38,185 nucleotides of DNA from PALSA-505 sp036502085 (GTDB taxonomy: Bacteria > Actinomycetota > Actinomycetes > Streptosporangiales > Streptosporangiaceae): the NCBI GenBank assembly GCA_036502085.1, contig DASXZD010000091.1, forward strand, positions 1 through 38,185, written 5' to 3'. Of the stretch, positions 22,553 through 30,736 are shown one piece after another; positions within the stretch are counted from its first letter, which is position 1, and each line of letters opens with the position of its first letter. The notes beneath the pieces were generated by a model. The model did not search any database. It was not told the origin of the DNA and saw only the letters and a list, made by a program, of their open reading frames with translations. Both the position numbers and the translations under genes were made by a program.

Positions 22553-23917
22553 ATGTCTGAGTTCACGGTGCGAAACCCCGCTACCGAGCAGGCGGTCACC
22601 ACGATCGCCGCCGCGACCGCGGCCGACGCCGACGCGGCGATCGCGCGGGCCACCGCGGTGCAGCCGGCCTGGCGCGCGGTCAGTCCCGGCGACCGGGCCA
22701 GGCTGCTGCGCGAGTTCGCGGCCGTGGTCGAGACGCACGCCGAAGAGCTGGCCGGGCTTGAGGTCGCCAACTCCGGGCATCCGGTCGGCCAGGCCCGCTG
22801 GGAGGCGCAGCAGGTCGCCGACGTGCTGCGCTACTACTCGGCCGCGCCCGAGAGGCTCTGCGGCCGGCAGATCCCGGTGCCCGGCGGGCTGGACGTCACG
22901 TTCCTCGAGCCGGTCGGGGTGGTCGGCCTGATCGTGCCGTGGAACTTCCCGATGCCGATCCTGTCCTGGGGGCTGGCGCCGGCCCTGGCCGCGGGCAACC
23001 CGGTGATCGCCAAGCCGGCCGAGCTGACCCCGCTGACCGCGCTGCGGATCGCCGAGCTCGGGCGGGAGGCCGGCCTGCCCGAGGGCGTGTTCCAGGTACT
23101 GGCCGGCAAGGGCAGCGTGGTAGGCCGCGCGCTGGTCGACCACCCGGCGGTGCGCAAGATCGTGTTCACCGGGTCCACCGAGGTCGGCCGGGAGGTGATG
23201 GCGGGCTGCGCCCGCAGCGTCAAGCGGCTGACCCTGGAGCTCGGCGGCAAGAGCGCGAACATCGTCTTCGACGACGCGCGGCTGGACCGGGCCGCCGCGA
23301 CGGCACCGCAGGCCGCGTTCGACAACGCCGGCCAGGACTGCTGCGCCCGGTCGCGGATCCTCGTGCAGGCAAGCGTCTTCGACCGCTTCATGGAGCTGCT
23401 CGAGCCCGCCGTCACGGCCATGACGGTCGGCGACCCGGCCCGCGCGGACACCGTGATGGGGCCGCTGATCTCGGCCGGGCACCGGGACCGGGTCGCGGGG
23501 TACGTGCCGGACGGCACGCCGGTCGCGGTGCGCGGATCGGCCCCGGACGGCCCCGGCTTCTGGTTCCCGCCCACGGTCATCGCCCCGGTGCGCCGCGATG
23601 ATCCGGTGTTCACCGAGGAGGTGTTCGGCCCGGTCGTCACCGTGCTGCCGTTCGAGGACGAGGCCGAGGCGATCGCGATCGCGAACGACACGCCCTACGG
23701 CCTGTCCGGGTCGATCTGGACCCAGGACGTGGGCCGCGCGCTGCGGGTCGCCCGGGCGGTGGAGTCGGGCAACCTGTCGGTGAACTCGCATTCCTCGGTG
23801 CGCTACTGGACGCCGTTCGGCGGATTCAAGCAGTCAGGGCTGGGCCGCGAACTCGGGCCCGACGCCCTCGACTCATTCACCGAGGTTAAAAACGTGTTCA
23901 TCCTTACGGAGGATTGA
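22553..23917 (+). CDS. Aldehyde dehydrogenase of the amine pathway
   Basis: A 454-residue NAD(P)-dependent aldehyde dehydrogenase. PWNFP is at 129-133 and the NAD loop FTGSTEVGREV at 205. The general base is E229 in LELGGKSAN and the catalytic cysteine C263 in NAGQDCCARSR, 34 residues apart as usual. EVFGPVVTVLPF and the C-terminal GGFKQSGLGRELG complete the set. It would oxidise a gamma-glutamyl-amino-aldehyde to the acid. Start ATG 22553, with GGAG upstream. It lies between the ligase and the SDR in one operon. The exact substrate is inferred from context only. Confidence 0.92.
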   Translation: MSEFTVRNPATEQAVTTIAAATAADADAAIARATAVQPAWRAVSPGDRARLLREFAAVVETHAEELAGLEVANSGHPVGQARWEAQQVADVLRYYSAAPERLCGRQIPVPGGLDVTFLEPVGVVGLIVPWNFPMPILSWGLAPALAAGNPVIAKPAELTPLTALRIAELGREAGLPEGVFQVLAGKGSVVGRALVDHPAVRKIVFTGSTEVGREVMAGCARSVKRLTLELGGKSANIVFDDARLDRAAATAPQAAFDNAGQDCCARSRILVQASVFDRFMELLEPAVTAMTVGDPARADTVMGPLISAGHRDRVAGYVPDGTPVAVRGSAPDGPGFWFPPTVIAPVRRDDPVFTEEVFGPVVTVLPFEDEAEAIAIANDTPYGLSGSIWTQDVGRALRVARAVESGNLSVNSHSSVRYWTPFGGFKQSGLGRELGPDALDSFTEVKNVFILTED

Positions 23918-23924
23918 TCAGCAT

Positions 23925-24689
23925 ATGCAGGGGCTTCGCGATCGGGTGGCGGTCATCACAGGGGCGGGCAGCGGCATCGGCCTGGCCAGCGTCCGGCGGC
24001 TGGCGGCCGAGGGCGCCAGGGTCGTCGCCGTGGACGTGGACGAGGCGGCGGGCAAGGCGGCCGCCGACGAGGCCGGCGGCCTGTTCGTCCGGGCCGACGT
24101 GTCGGTCGAGGAGGACGTCCGGCGGATCTACGCGATCGCCGGCGAGGCCTACGGCGGCGTGGACATCGCCTTCAACAACGCCGGCATCTCCCCCGCCGAC
24201 GACGACTCGATCCTGTCCACTGACCTGGACACCTGGCGCCGGGTGCAGGAAGTCAACCTCACCTCCGTGTTCCTGTGCTGCAAGCACGCGATCGAGCACA
24301 TGCGGCCGCGCGGCCGGGGCTCGGTGATCAACACGGCGTCGTTCGTCGCGGTGATGGGCTCGGCGACCTCGCAGGTCTCCTACACCGCCTCAAAAGGCGG
24401 GGTGCTCGCGCTGAGCCGCGAGCTCGGCGTGCAGTTCGCCCGCGAGGGGATCCGGGTGAACGCGCTGTGTCCGGGGCCGGTGAACACCCCGCTGCTGCGC
24501 GAGCTGTTCGCCTCCGATCCCGAGCGGGCGGCCCGGCGGCTGGTGCACGTGCCGATCGGGCGGTTCGCCGAGGCGGCGGAAATCGCGGCCGCGGTCGCCT
24601 TCCTGGCCAGTGACGACTCCTCGTTCATCACCGCTAGCTGCTTCCTGGTGGACGGCGGCATCTCCGCCGCCTACGTCACCCCGCTATAA
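23925..24689 (+). CDS. SDR oxidoreductase (3-oxoacyl-ACP reductase-like), operon end
   Basis: A 254-residue classical short-chain dehydrogenase. The cofactor motif TGAGSGIG (12-19), VDVDE (which favours NAD), NNAG at 84 and the active-site Y153-xxx-K157 in SYTASKGG are all present. The C-terminal FLVDGGISAAY is standard. It follows the aldehyde dehydrogenase by 7 nt and ends the operon before a strong hairpin. In a route through gamma-glutamyl-ethanolamide it could oxidise the alcohol to the aldehyde; that is inference. SDR families are too broad to fix a substrate. Confidence 0.92.
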   Translation: MQGLRDRVAVITGAGSGIGLASVRRLAAEGARVVAVDVDEAAGKAAADEAGGLFVRADVSVEEDVRRIYAIAGEAYGGVDIAFNNAGISPADDDSILSTDLDTWRRVQEVNLTSVFLCCKHAIEHMRPRGRGSVINTASFVAVMGSATSQVSYTASKGGVLALSRELGVQFAREGIRVNALCPGPVNTPLLRELFASDPERAARRLVHVPIGRFAEAAEIAAAVAFLASDDSSFITASCFLVDGGISAAYVTPL

Positions 24690-24744
24690 CTCCGGCCAGC
24701 CCGCGACGATCCGGCCGCACTCCTAGCCGTAGCCGTATCAGCGG

Positions 24745-24780
24745 GAAGGATCCTGGTCGCCGGGGCGACCAGGATCCTTC
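24745..24780 (+). terminator. Strong hairpin terminator after the catabolic operon
   Basis: A perfect 15-bp stem, GAAGGATCCTGGTCG with its complement CGACCAGGATCCTTC, and a 6-nt loop. It starts 56 nt after the SDR stop. No T-run follows. Confidence 0.8.
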
Positions 24781-24818
24781 AGCCGTGCCGATGAATTACC
24801 TGGTCCCGGCGCTGGCTA

Positions 24819-24824
24819 TACGAT
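24819..24824 (+). promoter_or_regulatory. -10 box of the second SDR gene
   Basis: TACGAT (overlapping TATACG) ends 6 nt before ATG 24831, so the transcript would start at the ATG. The upstream terminator at 24745-24780 supports a separate transcription unit. Confidence 0.5.
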
Positions 24825-24830
24825 CGCTGC

Positions 24831-25634
24831 ATGACTGTAAAGCTGGCTGGTGCCCGCATCCTGCTAACCGGCGCGACCGGCGGCCTTGGCCACGCGATCG
24901 CGCGGGCCCTGCACGCTTCGGCCGCGCACCTCACGCTGACCGGCCGCCGGCTCGACGTGCTCGAGCCGCTGGCCCGCGAGCTGTCGGCCGACAGCATCGC
25001 CGCCGACCTCTCGTCCGTCGCCGATGTGCACCGGGTGCTGGACGAAGCGGGGCGGGTGGACGTGCTGATCGCCAACGCGGCCCTGCCGGGCGCCGGCTAC
25101 GTCCTGGAGTACACCGAGGAAGAGATCGACCGGGTGCTCGACGTCAACCTGCGCGCGCCGATCGTGATGACCCAGCGCGCGGCGCTGGCTATGCGCGAGC
25201 GCGGAACGGGCCAGATCGTGCTGATCGGGTCGCTGTCCGGCAAGTCGGCGTCCGAGCAGAGCTCGATGTACAACGCGACCAAGTTCGGCCTGCGCGGCTT
25301 CGCGCACGGGCTGCGGCAGGACCTGCACGGCACCGGCGTGGGCGTCTCGATCGTGCTGCCCGGCTTCGTCAGCGACGCGGGGATGTTCGCCGAGTCCGGC
25401 GCTAAGCTCCAGCGCGGGGTGCGGACCGTGACACCGCGGGCGGTAGCCCGCAGCGTGCTGACGGCCATCACCCGGGACCGCGCCGAGATCTCGGTCGCCC
25501 CCCTCGAGCTGCGGATCGGTGCCACCCTCGGGTCGATCGTGCCGGGGGTGTCGGCCGCCGTGCAGCGCCGGGCCGGCGGCCACGACCTGGCCAGCGATAT
25601 CGCGGCCGGCCACCGCGCCGCAGGCAAGCACTGA
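24831..25634 (+). CDS. SDR oxidoreductase, separate unit
   Basis: A 267-residue SDR with TGATGGLG (13-20), the catalytic S134, Y147 and K151 (YNATKFGLRGF), and DLSSVADV for cofactor adenine contact. The C-terminal extension, EISVAPLELRIGATLGSIVPGVSAAVQRRAGG, contains a short hydrophobic stretch resembling the tail of SDRs that sit at membranes. It is not closely similar to the preceding SDR, so it is not a recent duplicate. It stands alone after a terminator, with its own leaderless start. The substrate is unknown, and a link to the amine pathway rests only on position. Confidence 0.9.
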   Translation: MTVKLAGARILLTGATGGLGHAIARALHASAAHLTLTGRRLDVLEPLARELSADSIAADLSSVADVHRVLDEAGRVDVLIANAALPGAGYVLEYTEEEIDRVLDVNLRAPIVMTQRAALAMRERGTGQIVLIGSLSGKSASEQSSMYNATKFGLRGFAHGLRQDLHGTGVGVSIVLPGFVSDAGMFAESGAKLQRGVRTVTPRAVARSVLTAITRDRAEISVAPLELRIGATLGSIVPGVSAAVQRRAGGHDLASDIAAGHRAAGKH

Positions 25635-25731
25635 GGCCCGCCGCCCCGGCATTCCTGATGCCGAAGAGTCGGGGTTGCCATCGCGACTTCAACTCTTCGC
25701 CATAACGAATCGGCACGGCGGGGCGGGCGGG

Positions 25732-25737
25732 TAGCCT
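25732..25737 (+). promoter_or_regulatory. -10 box of the gamma-glutamyl hydrolase gene
   Basis: TAGCCT ends 8 nt before GTG 25746. No ribosome binding site lies between them, so a leaderless start fits. An imperfect inverted repeat (GAAGAGT...ACTCTTC, 25663-25698) lies upstream, between the SDR stop and this box. Confidence 0.45.
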
Positions 25738-25745
25738 CGGTTATC

Positions 25746-26618
25746 GTGGTGGTTGATGTGGTTGCGCCTGGTGGGCCAGCGATGCGAGCGGACGAGGCGG
25801 ACGGGCGCCCGGTCATCGGGATCAGCGCGTATGCCGAGCAGGCGCGCTGGGGCCACTGGGACAGGCCGACCCTGCTGGTGCCGCGCAGCTACGCGGACAG
25901 CGTCGCCGCGGCCGGCGGCATCCCGGTGCTGCTGCCGCCGTTCCCCAGCGTCGAGCAGGCCGCGGTGCGGCTGGACGGGCTCATCCTGTCCGGCGGCGGC
26001 GACATCGACCCGGCCGCGTTCGGCGCGGTGCCGCACCCCGAGACCGGCTGGATCCGGCCCGAGCGTGACGCGGCCGAGTTCGCCCTGCTGTCGGCGGCCC
26101 TGGGCCAGGGACTGCCGCTGCTCGGCATCTGCCGCGGGCTGCAGATGCTGAACGTCACCCTCGGCGGCACGCTGCACCAACACCTGCCCGATCTCGTCGG
26201 GCACGCGGGCCACGCGCCGCTTCCCGGCGCCTACGTCCCGCACCAGGTCGCGATCGCTCCCGGCAGCAAGCTGGCCGCGATACTGGACCGCCCGCATCAG
26301 GGCACCGAGTTCAGCGTGCCCAGCTACCATCACCAGGCCGTCGACCGGCTCGGCGACGGACTCGTCGCATCCGCCTGGGCCGAGGACGGGATGATCGAGG
26401 CGATCGAGTTCGCCGGTCAGGCGGAAGGCACTACCGAGAACGGCACCGCCGGGAACGGCGCGGCGGGGCATGGGTTCGCGCTGGCCGTCCAGTGGCACCC
26501 CGAAGCCGGGGATGACCTGCGGCTGTTCCGCGCCCTGATCGCCGCCGCCCGGCCTGGCGCCCAGTCCGTCGCACGGGCCGCCGCCCGGCCTGGCGGGCGG
26601 GCCGGCATCCCGCGGTGA
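25746..26618 (+). CDS. PuuD-like gamma-glutamyl hydrolase (class I amidotransferase)
   Basis: A 290-residue member of the peptidase C26 / gamma-glutamyl-GABA hydrolase family. The nucleophile is C129 in LLGICRGLQMLNVTLGG, and the catalytic His-Glu are in QWHPEAG near residue 247. The family signature SGGGDIDPAAFG is at 81-92. The substrate loop YHHQAVDRLG is present. Such enzymes cut the gamma-glutamyl amide to release glutamate and the amino acid product, which is the last step of PuuA-type pathways. Start is GTG 25746, but ATG 25782 (MRADEADGRPVIG) nearer the homology is possible. The Gly/Asn and Ala/Arg-rich C-terminal segments look expanded. It lies in its own unit after the two SDR genes. 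Confidence 0.9.
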   Translation: MVVDVVAPGGPAMRADEADGRPVIGISAYAEQARWGHWDRPTLLVPRSYADSVAAAGGIPVLLPPFPSVEQAAVRLDGLILSGGGDIDPAAFGAVPHPETGWIRPERDAAEFALLSAALGQGLPLLGICRGLQMLNVTLGGTLHQHLPDLVGHAGHAPLPGAYVPHQVAIAPGSKLAAILDRPHQGTEFSVPSYHHQAVDRLGDGLVASAWAEDGMIEAIEFAGQAEGTTENGTAGNGAAGHGFALAVQWHPEAGDDLRLFRALIAAARPGAQSVARAAARPGGRAGIPR

Positions 26619-26668
26619 GCGGCGGCAGCTGGCGCGGGGCCGGACACCAGCCCGGCCCGTTCCGCCCA

Positions 26669-26674
26669 TAGACT
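26669..26674 (+). promoter_or_regulatory. -10 box of the ABC-2 / heme A synthase operon
   Basis: TAGACT is followed by 8 nt and GTG 26683. There is no ribosome binding site, so a leaderless start is likely. It would drive four overlapping genes to 30630. Confidence 0.45.
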
Positions 26675-26682
26675 CAGGCTTT

Positions 26683-27609
26683 GTGAACGGCCCCCCGGCT
26701 GTCGAGATCACCGGCCTGGTCAAGCGCTACGGGCGCACGACAGCTGTCGGCGGGCTCACGCTCGCCGCCGAGCGGGCCAAGGTCACCGCGATCCTGGGGC
26801 CGAACGGCGCGGGCAAGACCACCACGATCGAGATCTGCGAGGGGTACCGGCGGCCCGACGAGGGCACGGTGCGGGTGCTCGGGCTCGACCCGGCCCGCGG
26901 CGGCAAGGCGCTGCGGCCCAGGGTCGGCATCATGCTCCAGTCGGGCGGCCTGCCGCCCGCGGTGCGGGCGGGCGAGTACCTGCGCCTGCTGGCGCGATTC
27001 CACGCCCGCCCGCTCGACCCGGCGGCGCTGCTGCACCGGCTCGGTCTGTCCGCCAGCGCGCGCACGCCCTGCCGGCGGCTGTCAGGCGGCCAGCAGCAGC
27101 GGCTGTCGCTGGCCGCGGCCGTCGTCGGCCGGCCCGAGCTGGTGTTCCTCGACGAGCCGACGGCCGGCCTTGACCCGCAGGCCCGTCACGCGACCTGGGA
27201 GCTGATCGAGGAGATGCGCCGCGCCGGGGTCAGCGTGATCCTGACCACGCACTTCATGGAGGAGGCCGAGCGGCTGGCCGACGGCGTGGCGATCGTGGAC
27301 AACGGCCAGCTGGTCGCCGCCGGCACCCCGGCCGAGCTCACCGGCTCCGACGGGCAGCTCAGGTTCCGCGCCCAGCCCGGCCTGTCCACCGACAGCCTGC
27401 TGTCCGCGCTGCCCGGCGGCACCGCGGCCAAGGAGTCACCCGAAGGGTTCTACGTGATCGAGGTGCAGGGCCGGGTCGACCCCCAGCTGCTCGCGGCCGT
27501 GACCGCATGGTGCGCCGAGCACGGCGTGCTGGCCAAGGACCTGCGGGTGGAAAGCCGCACGCTGGAGGACGTCTTCCTCGAGCTGACCGGCCGGGATCTG
27601 CGCTCATGA
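26683..27609 (+). CDS. ABC-2 exporter ATPase
   Basis: A 308-residue ATPase of the DrrA/ABC-2 type. Walker A is LGPNGAGKTTTIEICEGY, the signature RLSGGQQQRLSLAAA, Walker B LVFLDEPTAGLDP and the H-loop ILTTHFMEEAERLAD. A C-terminal regulatory part of about 80 residues ends RTLEDVFLELTGRDL, the usual exporter ending. Start GTG 26683. The permease ATG overlaps its stop (ATGA). Mycobacteria carry the same pair (Rv1457c/Rv1458c) next to ctaA, so a tie to heme or oxidase assembly has been a standing guess. The substrate is unknown. Confidence 0.93.
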   Translation: MNGPPAVEITGLVKRYGRTTAVGGLTLAAERAKVTAILGPNGAGKTTTIEICEGYRRPDEGTVRVLGLDPARGGKALRPRVGIMLQSGGLPPAVRAGEYLRLLARFHARPLDPAALLHRLGLSASARTPCRRLSGGQQQRLSLAAAVVGRPELVFLDEPTAGLDPQARHATWELIEEMRRAGVSVILTTHFMEEAERLADGVAIVDNGQLVAAGTPAELTGSDGQLRFRAQPGLSTDSLLSALPGGTAAKESPEGFYVIEVQGRVDPQLLAAVTAWCAEHGVLAKDLRVESRTLEDVFLELTGRDLRS

Positions 27610-28436
27610 CCGTCCGCGCGCAGGCCGACGCGGGCAACGCAGGCGCCGCACCGCAGGCGTCATCGTTCACGCCCGCGCCCGGCGCGGCCCCGCTGCACCG
27701 GATGGTCGCGGCGCAGGCGGCGCAGGAGATCCGCAATATGCTGCGCAACGGCGAACAGTTGCTGCTCATCATGGTCATCCCGGCGCTGCTGCTGGCCGCG
27801 TTCAGCCTGGAGGCGCTGGTCAGCGTGGGCGGGGCCGACACCAGGCACAACCGGGTGGACTTCCTGGTGCCCGGCATCATCGCGCTGGCCATCATGTCCA
27901 CCGCGTTCACCAGCCAGGCGATCGCCACCGGCTTCGAGCGCCGTTACGGCGTGCTCAAGCGGCTCGGCGCCACCCCGCTGTCGCGCACCGGGCTGATCGC
28001 GGCCAAGACCACGGCGGTCGTCGCGGTCGAGCTGGTGCAGGCGGCGATCATCATCGCGGTCGGGCTGGCCCTCGGCTGGCGGCCGCACGCCGCGGCCTCC
28101 GGGACCGTCTGGGTGGTCCTGCTCGCGGTGGCGGGCACGGCGGCGTTCAGCGGGCTGGCCCTGCTGATGGCCGGCACGCTGCGCGCCGAGGCCACGCTGG
28201 CCGCCGCCAACCTGGTCTACCTGGTGCTGCTCGGGCTGGGCGGCGTGCTGTTCCCGCTGAGCAAGTTCGGCGCAGGCGCCAGCAGCCTGAAGCTGCTGCC
28301 GTCGGGCGCGCTGTCGGACGGGCTGCACAGCGTGCTGCAGCAAGCCGGCGGCTTCCCGGTCAGAGACCTTGTCGTTCTCGTCGTCTGGGCGGTCGCGGGC
28401 ATCGGGCTGGCCGGCCGCACATTCCGGTGGGAGTGA
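27606..28436 (+). CDS. ABC-2 exporter permease
   Basis: A 276-residue membrane protein with six predicted helices. The first is LLLIMVIPALLLAAF at about residue 55, preceded by a polar N-terminus. The ABC-2 motif GFERRYGVLKRLGATPLSRTGLIAAK lies in the loop after helix 2, and LGGVLFPLSKFGAGASSLKLLPSGALSDGL is before the last helix. It pairs with the ATPase just upstream. Start ATG 27606 gives a 4-nt overlap. The EamA gene begins inside its last codons. Confidence 0.92.
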   Translation: MTVRAQADAGNAGAAPQASSFTPAPGAAPLHRMVAAQAAQEIRNMLRNGEQLLLIMVIPALLLAAFSLEALVSVGGADTRHNRVDFLVPGIIALAIMSTAFTSQAIATGFERRYGVLKRLGATPLSRTGLIAAKTTAVVAVELVQAAIIIAVGLALGWRPHAAASGTVWVVLLAVAGTAAFSGLALLMAGTLRAEATLAAANLVYLVLLGLGGVLFPLSKFGAGASSLKLLPSGALSDGLHSVLQQAGGFPVRDLVVLVVWAVAGIGLAGRTFRWE

Positions 28437-29347
28437 GCCCGCCCTCCCGCGTGCTCAGCGTCGCACCGCCCTGGATGCTCGCCTGCACGGCCGTGGTCTC
28501 GCTGCAGATCGGCGCCGCCCTGGCCGGGCGGCTGTTCACCGAGATCTCACCCGTCGCGGTGACCGGGCTGCGGATGTGGTCGGCCGCGCTCCTGCTCGGC
28601 CTGCTCGGCGCCCGCGGCCTGCCCGCGGCGGTGACCACTGGCGGCGTGCGCCGGCCTGTGCGTGACTGGGTGGTGGTGGCATCGTTCGGAATAATTCTTG
28701 CTTGTATGAATGTCTCGATCTACCAGGCATTCGCGCGGATCCCGCTCGGGATCGCGGTCACGGTCGAATTCCTCGGGCCGCTCGCGGTGTCGATCGCGTC
28801 GTCGCGGCGGCTGACCGACCTGGTGTGGGCGGCGCTGGCGATGGCCGGGGTGCTGCTGCTCAGCCGCGGCGGCCCGGCCGGCAGCCACGTGCCCGGCGGC
28901 CCGCGCGGGCCCGGGCTCGACCTGGCCGGCGTGATCTTCGCGCTGGTGTCGGCCGCCTGCTGGGCCGGGTACATCCTGCTCAGCCGGGCCACCGGGCGGC
29001 GGTTCGGCGGGTCATCGGGGCTGGTCATCGCGATGATGCTTGCCGCCGTGCTGGTGACGCCGCCCGCGGTGATCAGCGGCGGGGGCGCGCTGCTGCGGCC
29101 CGGGATCGCGGCCGCAGGGGCGGGCATCGGCGTGCTCTCCTCGGTCATCCCGTACGCGCTGGAGCTTGAGACGCTGCGGCGCATCCCGGCCGGGGTGTTC
29201 GGCATCTGGATGAGCCTCGAGCCTGCCGTGGCCGCGCTGGCCGGCCTGGTGATACTCGGCGAGGTGCTCGGGCCGGCCGAATGGCTGGCCATCGGCTGTG
29301 TCGTGGCGGCCTGCGCGGGCGCCGCGCGCGGCGCAGCCCTACGATGA
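28427..29347 (+). CDS. EamA/RhtA family exporter (DMT superfamily)
   Basis: A 306-residue membrane protein with ten predicted helices in two EamA repeats. The first repeat contains ISPVAVTGLRMWSAALLLGLL and YQAFARIPLGIAVTVEFLGPLAVSI. The second includes AACWAGYILLSRATGRRFGGSSGL and RRIPAGVFGIWMSLEPAVAALAGLVILGE. This resembles RhtA, which exports threonine and homoserine; the substrate here is unknown. Start GTG 28427 overlaps the permease by 10 nt; GTG 28433 is an alternative. Its presence between the ABC pair and ctaA differs from the mycobacterial order as I know it. Confidence 0.88.
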   Translation: MGVSPPSRVLSVAPPWMLACTAVVSLQIGAALAGRLFTEISPVAVTGLRMWSAALLLGLLGARGLPAAVTTGGVRRPVRDWVVVASFGIILACMNVSIYQAFARIPLGIAVTVEFLGPLAVSIASSRRLTDLVWAALAMAGVLLLSRGGPAGSHVPGGPRGPGLDLAGVIFALVSAACWAGYILLSRATGRRFGGSSGLVIAMMLAAVLVTPPAVISGGGALLRPGIAAAGAGIGVLSSVIPYALELETLRRIPAGVFGIWMSLEPAVAALAGLVILGEVLGPAEWLAIGCVVAACAGAARGAALR

Positions 29348-30630
29348 GTAGTATGCCGCCCGCCCGCCTCCCCACCCCGCTTCACGGCGCCTCCAGGGCT
29401 GCGCCTCCTGACGCTGATGGTCGCCGTTCCGCGGTGCGCCGCGGGCTGGCCGCGACGCTCGCCAGGGTGCTCGCCCGAGTGCTGGCCCCTGTGCTGGCCC
29501 CGGTGCTGGCCCCGGTGCTGGCCCCGACGCCGGCCAGCATGCGCGTCATCACGCTGGCCGGGGTCATCGCCAACGCGGGCAGCATCGCGACCGGCGCGGC
29601 CGTCAGGCTGAGCCAGTCCGGCCTCGGCTGCCCGACCTGGCCGCAGTGCACAGGCGGCAGCCTGGTCGCCGCGAGTTCGTCCCAGAGCACGCTGGTGCAC
29701 GCGTGGGTGGAGTTCGGCAACCGGCTGTTCGTGACGCTGATCATGATCGTGGCCGCGGCCGTGCTGGTGGCGGCCTGGCGGTTCAGGACCGGCGACGCTC
29801 CTGGGACGGCCGGCGGTCCTGGGGCGGGGCGGTGGCCGGCGGACAGGCGGCGGCTGGTCTGGCTGGCCGCGGTGCAGCCCGCGGGGGTCGCGCTGCAGGC
29901 GATACTCGGCGGCATCGTCGTGCTCACCAAGCTCGATCCGGCCACGGTCTCGATCCACTTCCTGGCGTCGATCGCGATCCTGGCCGCGTCCGTGATGCTG
30001 CACCTCATGTTCGCGAGGCCGACCGCGGCGCCGGATGCTGTCGTCCGCGCGGACCTGCGCTGGCTGTCCGCCGGCCTGCTGGCCGTGACTGGCGTGATGC
30101 TCGCGGCCGGCACGGTCGTGACCGGGACCGGGCCGCTGGCGGGAGCGGCTTCGGTGCCGCGCTATCACCTGCCGCTGGTCGGCGCGACGCAGTTCCACGC
30201 CGACATCGGCTGGATGCTGACCGGCCTCACGGTCGCGATCGTGATCGCGCTGCGGGTGGCCGACCCGCCGGGGGCGGCCGTGCGCCGCGGCTGGCTGCTG
30301 CTCGGGCTGATCCTGGTGCAAGGCGCCATTGGCTACAGCCAGTACTTCAGCGGCCTGCCGGCCGGCCTGGTCTGGGTCCACGTGCTCGGCGCCACCCTGG
30401 TCTGGATCGCCGCGCTCCGCCTGTTCTTCGCCCTCCGCCCCGCCGCCCTCCGGCTCAACGCCCTGGAGCCCGGCACCCCGAGGCCCGACGCGCTGCGGCC
30501 GGGTCCCTCGGAGCACGACGCGCTGCGGCCGGGTCCCTCGGAGCACGACGCGCTGCGGCCGGGTCCCTCGGAGCACGACGCGCTGCGACCCGACGCCGCC
30601 CCGCTCCCCCAGCACCCGCACGTTCCATGA
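29344..30630 (+). CDS. ctaA: Heme A synthase (COX15/CtaA) with repeat-bearing tails
   Basis: A 428-residue membrane protein that oxidises heme O to heme A for cytochrome c oxidase. About eight helices are visible. RLSQSGLGCPTWPQC holds the paired cysteines; the heme-ligand histidines are in TLVHAWVEFGNRLF, VSIHFLASIA, QFHADIGWML and VWVHVLGATLVW. The first 65 residues are an extra tail with a VLAP repeat (29467-29526). The last 60 form a soluble tail with three PSEHDALRPG units (30487-30594). ATG 29344 overlaps the EamA stop (ATGA). ATG 29353 lies 7 nt after TACGAT (29340-29345) and could serve a separate leaderless mRNA. Confidence 0.93.
   Translation: MSSMPPARLPTPLHGASRAAPPDADGRRSAVRRGLAATLARVLARVLAPVLAPVLAPVLAPTPASMRVITLAGVIANAGSIATGAAVRLSQSGLGCPTWPQCTGGSLVAASSSQSTLVHAWVEFGNRLFVTLIMIVAAAVLVAAWRFRTGDAPGTAGGPGAGRWPADRRRLVWLAAVQPAGVALQAILGGIVVLTKLDPATVSIHFLASIAILAASVMLHLMFARPTAAPDAVVRADLRWLSAGLLAVTGVMLAAGTVVTGTGPLAGAASVPRYHLPLVGATQFHADIGWMLTGLTVAIVIALRVADPPGAAVRRGWLLLGLILVQGAIGYSQYFSGLPAGLVWVHVLGATLVWIAALRLFFALRPAALRLNALEPGTPRPDALRPGPSEHDALRPGPSEHDALRPGPSEHDALRPDAAPLPQHPHVP
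29467..29526 (+). repeat. 12-bp tandem repeat, 5 copies, in ctaA 5' part
   Basis: Five units of GTGCTGGCCCCG type, two diverged and three near identical, encode VLARVLAPVLAPVLAPVLAP before the first membrane helix. The frame is kept. Confidence 0.9.
30487..30594 (+). repeat. 30-bp tandem repeat, 3.6 copies, in ctaA 3' part
   Basis: Three identical 30-bp units (30487-30576) and a partial fourth encode DALRPGPSEH repeats in the soluble C-terminal tail of heme A synthase. The near identity suggests recent expansion. Confidence 0.95.
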
Positions 30631-30736
30631 TCATCTTGCCTTTTCACTCGCTCTGACCATTTCGTGCCCTGATTTGCCCCAGTCTGTGCGCACCGAATGC
30701 GTGATAAGTCGCCGAATGATCACGAACCAGTAGCGC

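Noticed and set aside
24817..25634. The two SDR genes as a recent tandem duplication
   Set aside because: Their sequences differ throughout, the cofactor loops differ, and a strong terminator separates them.
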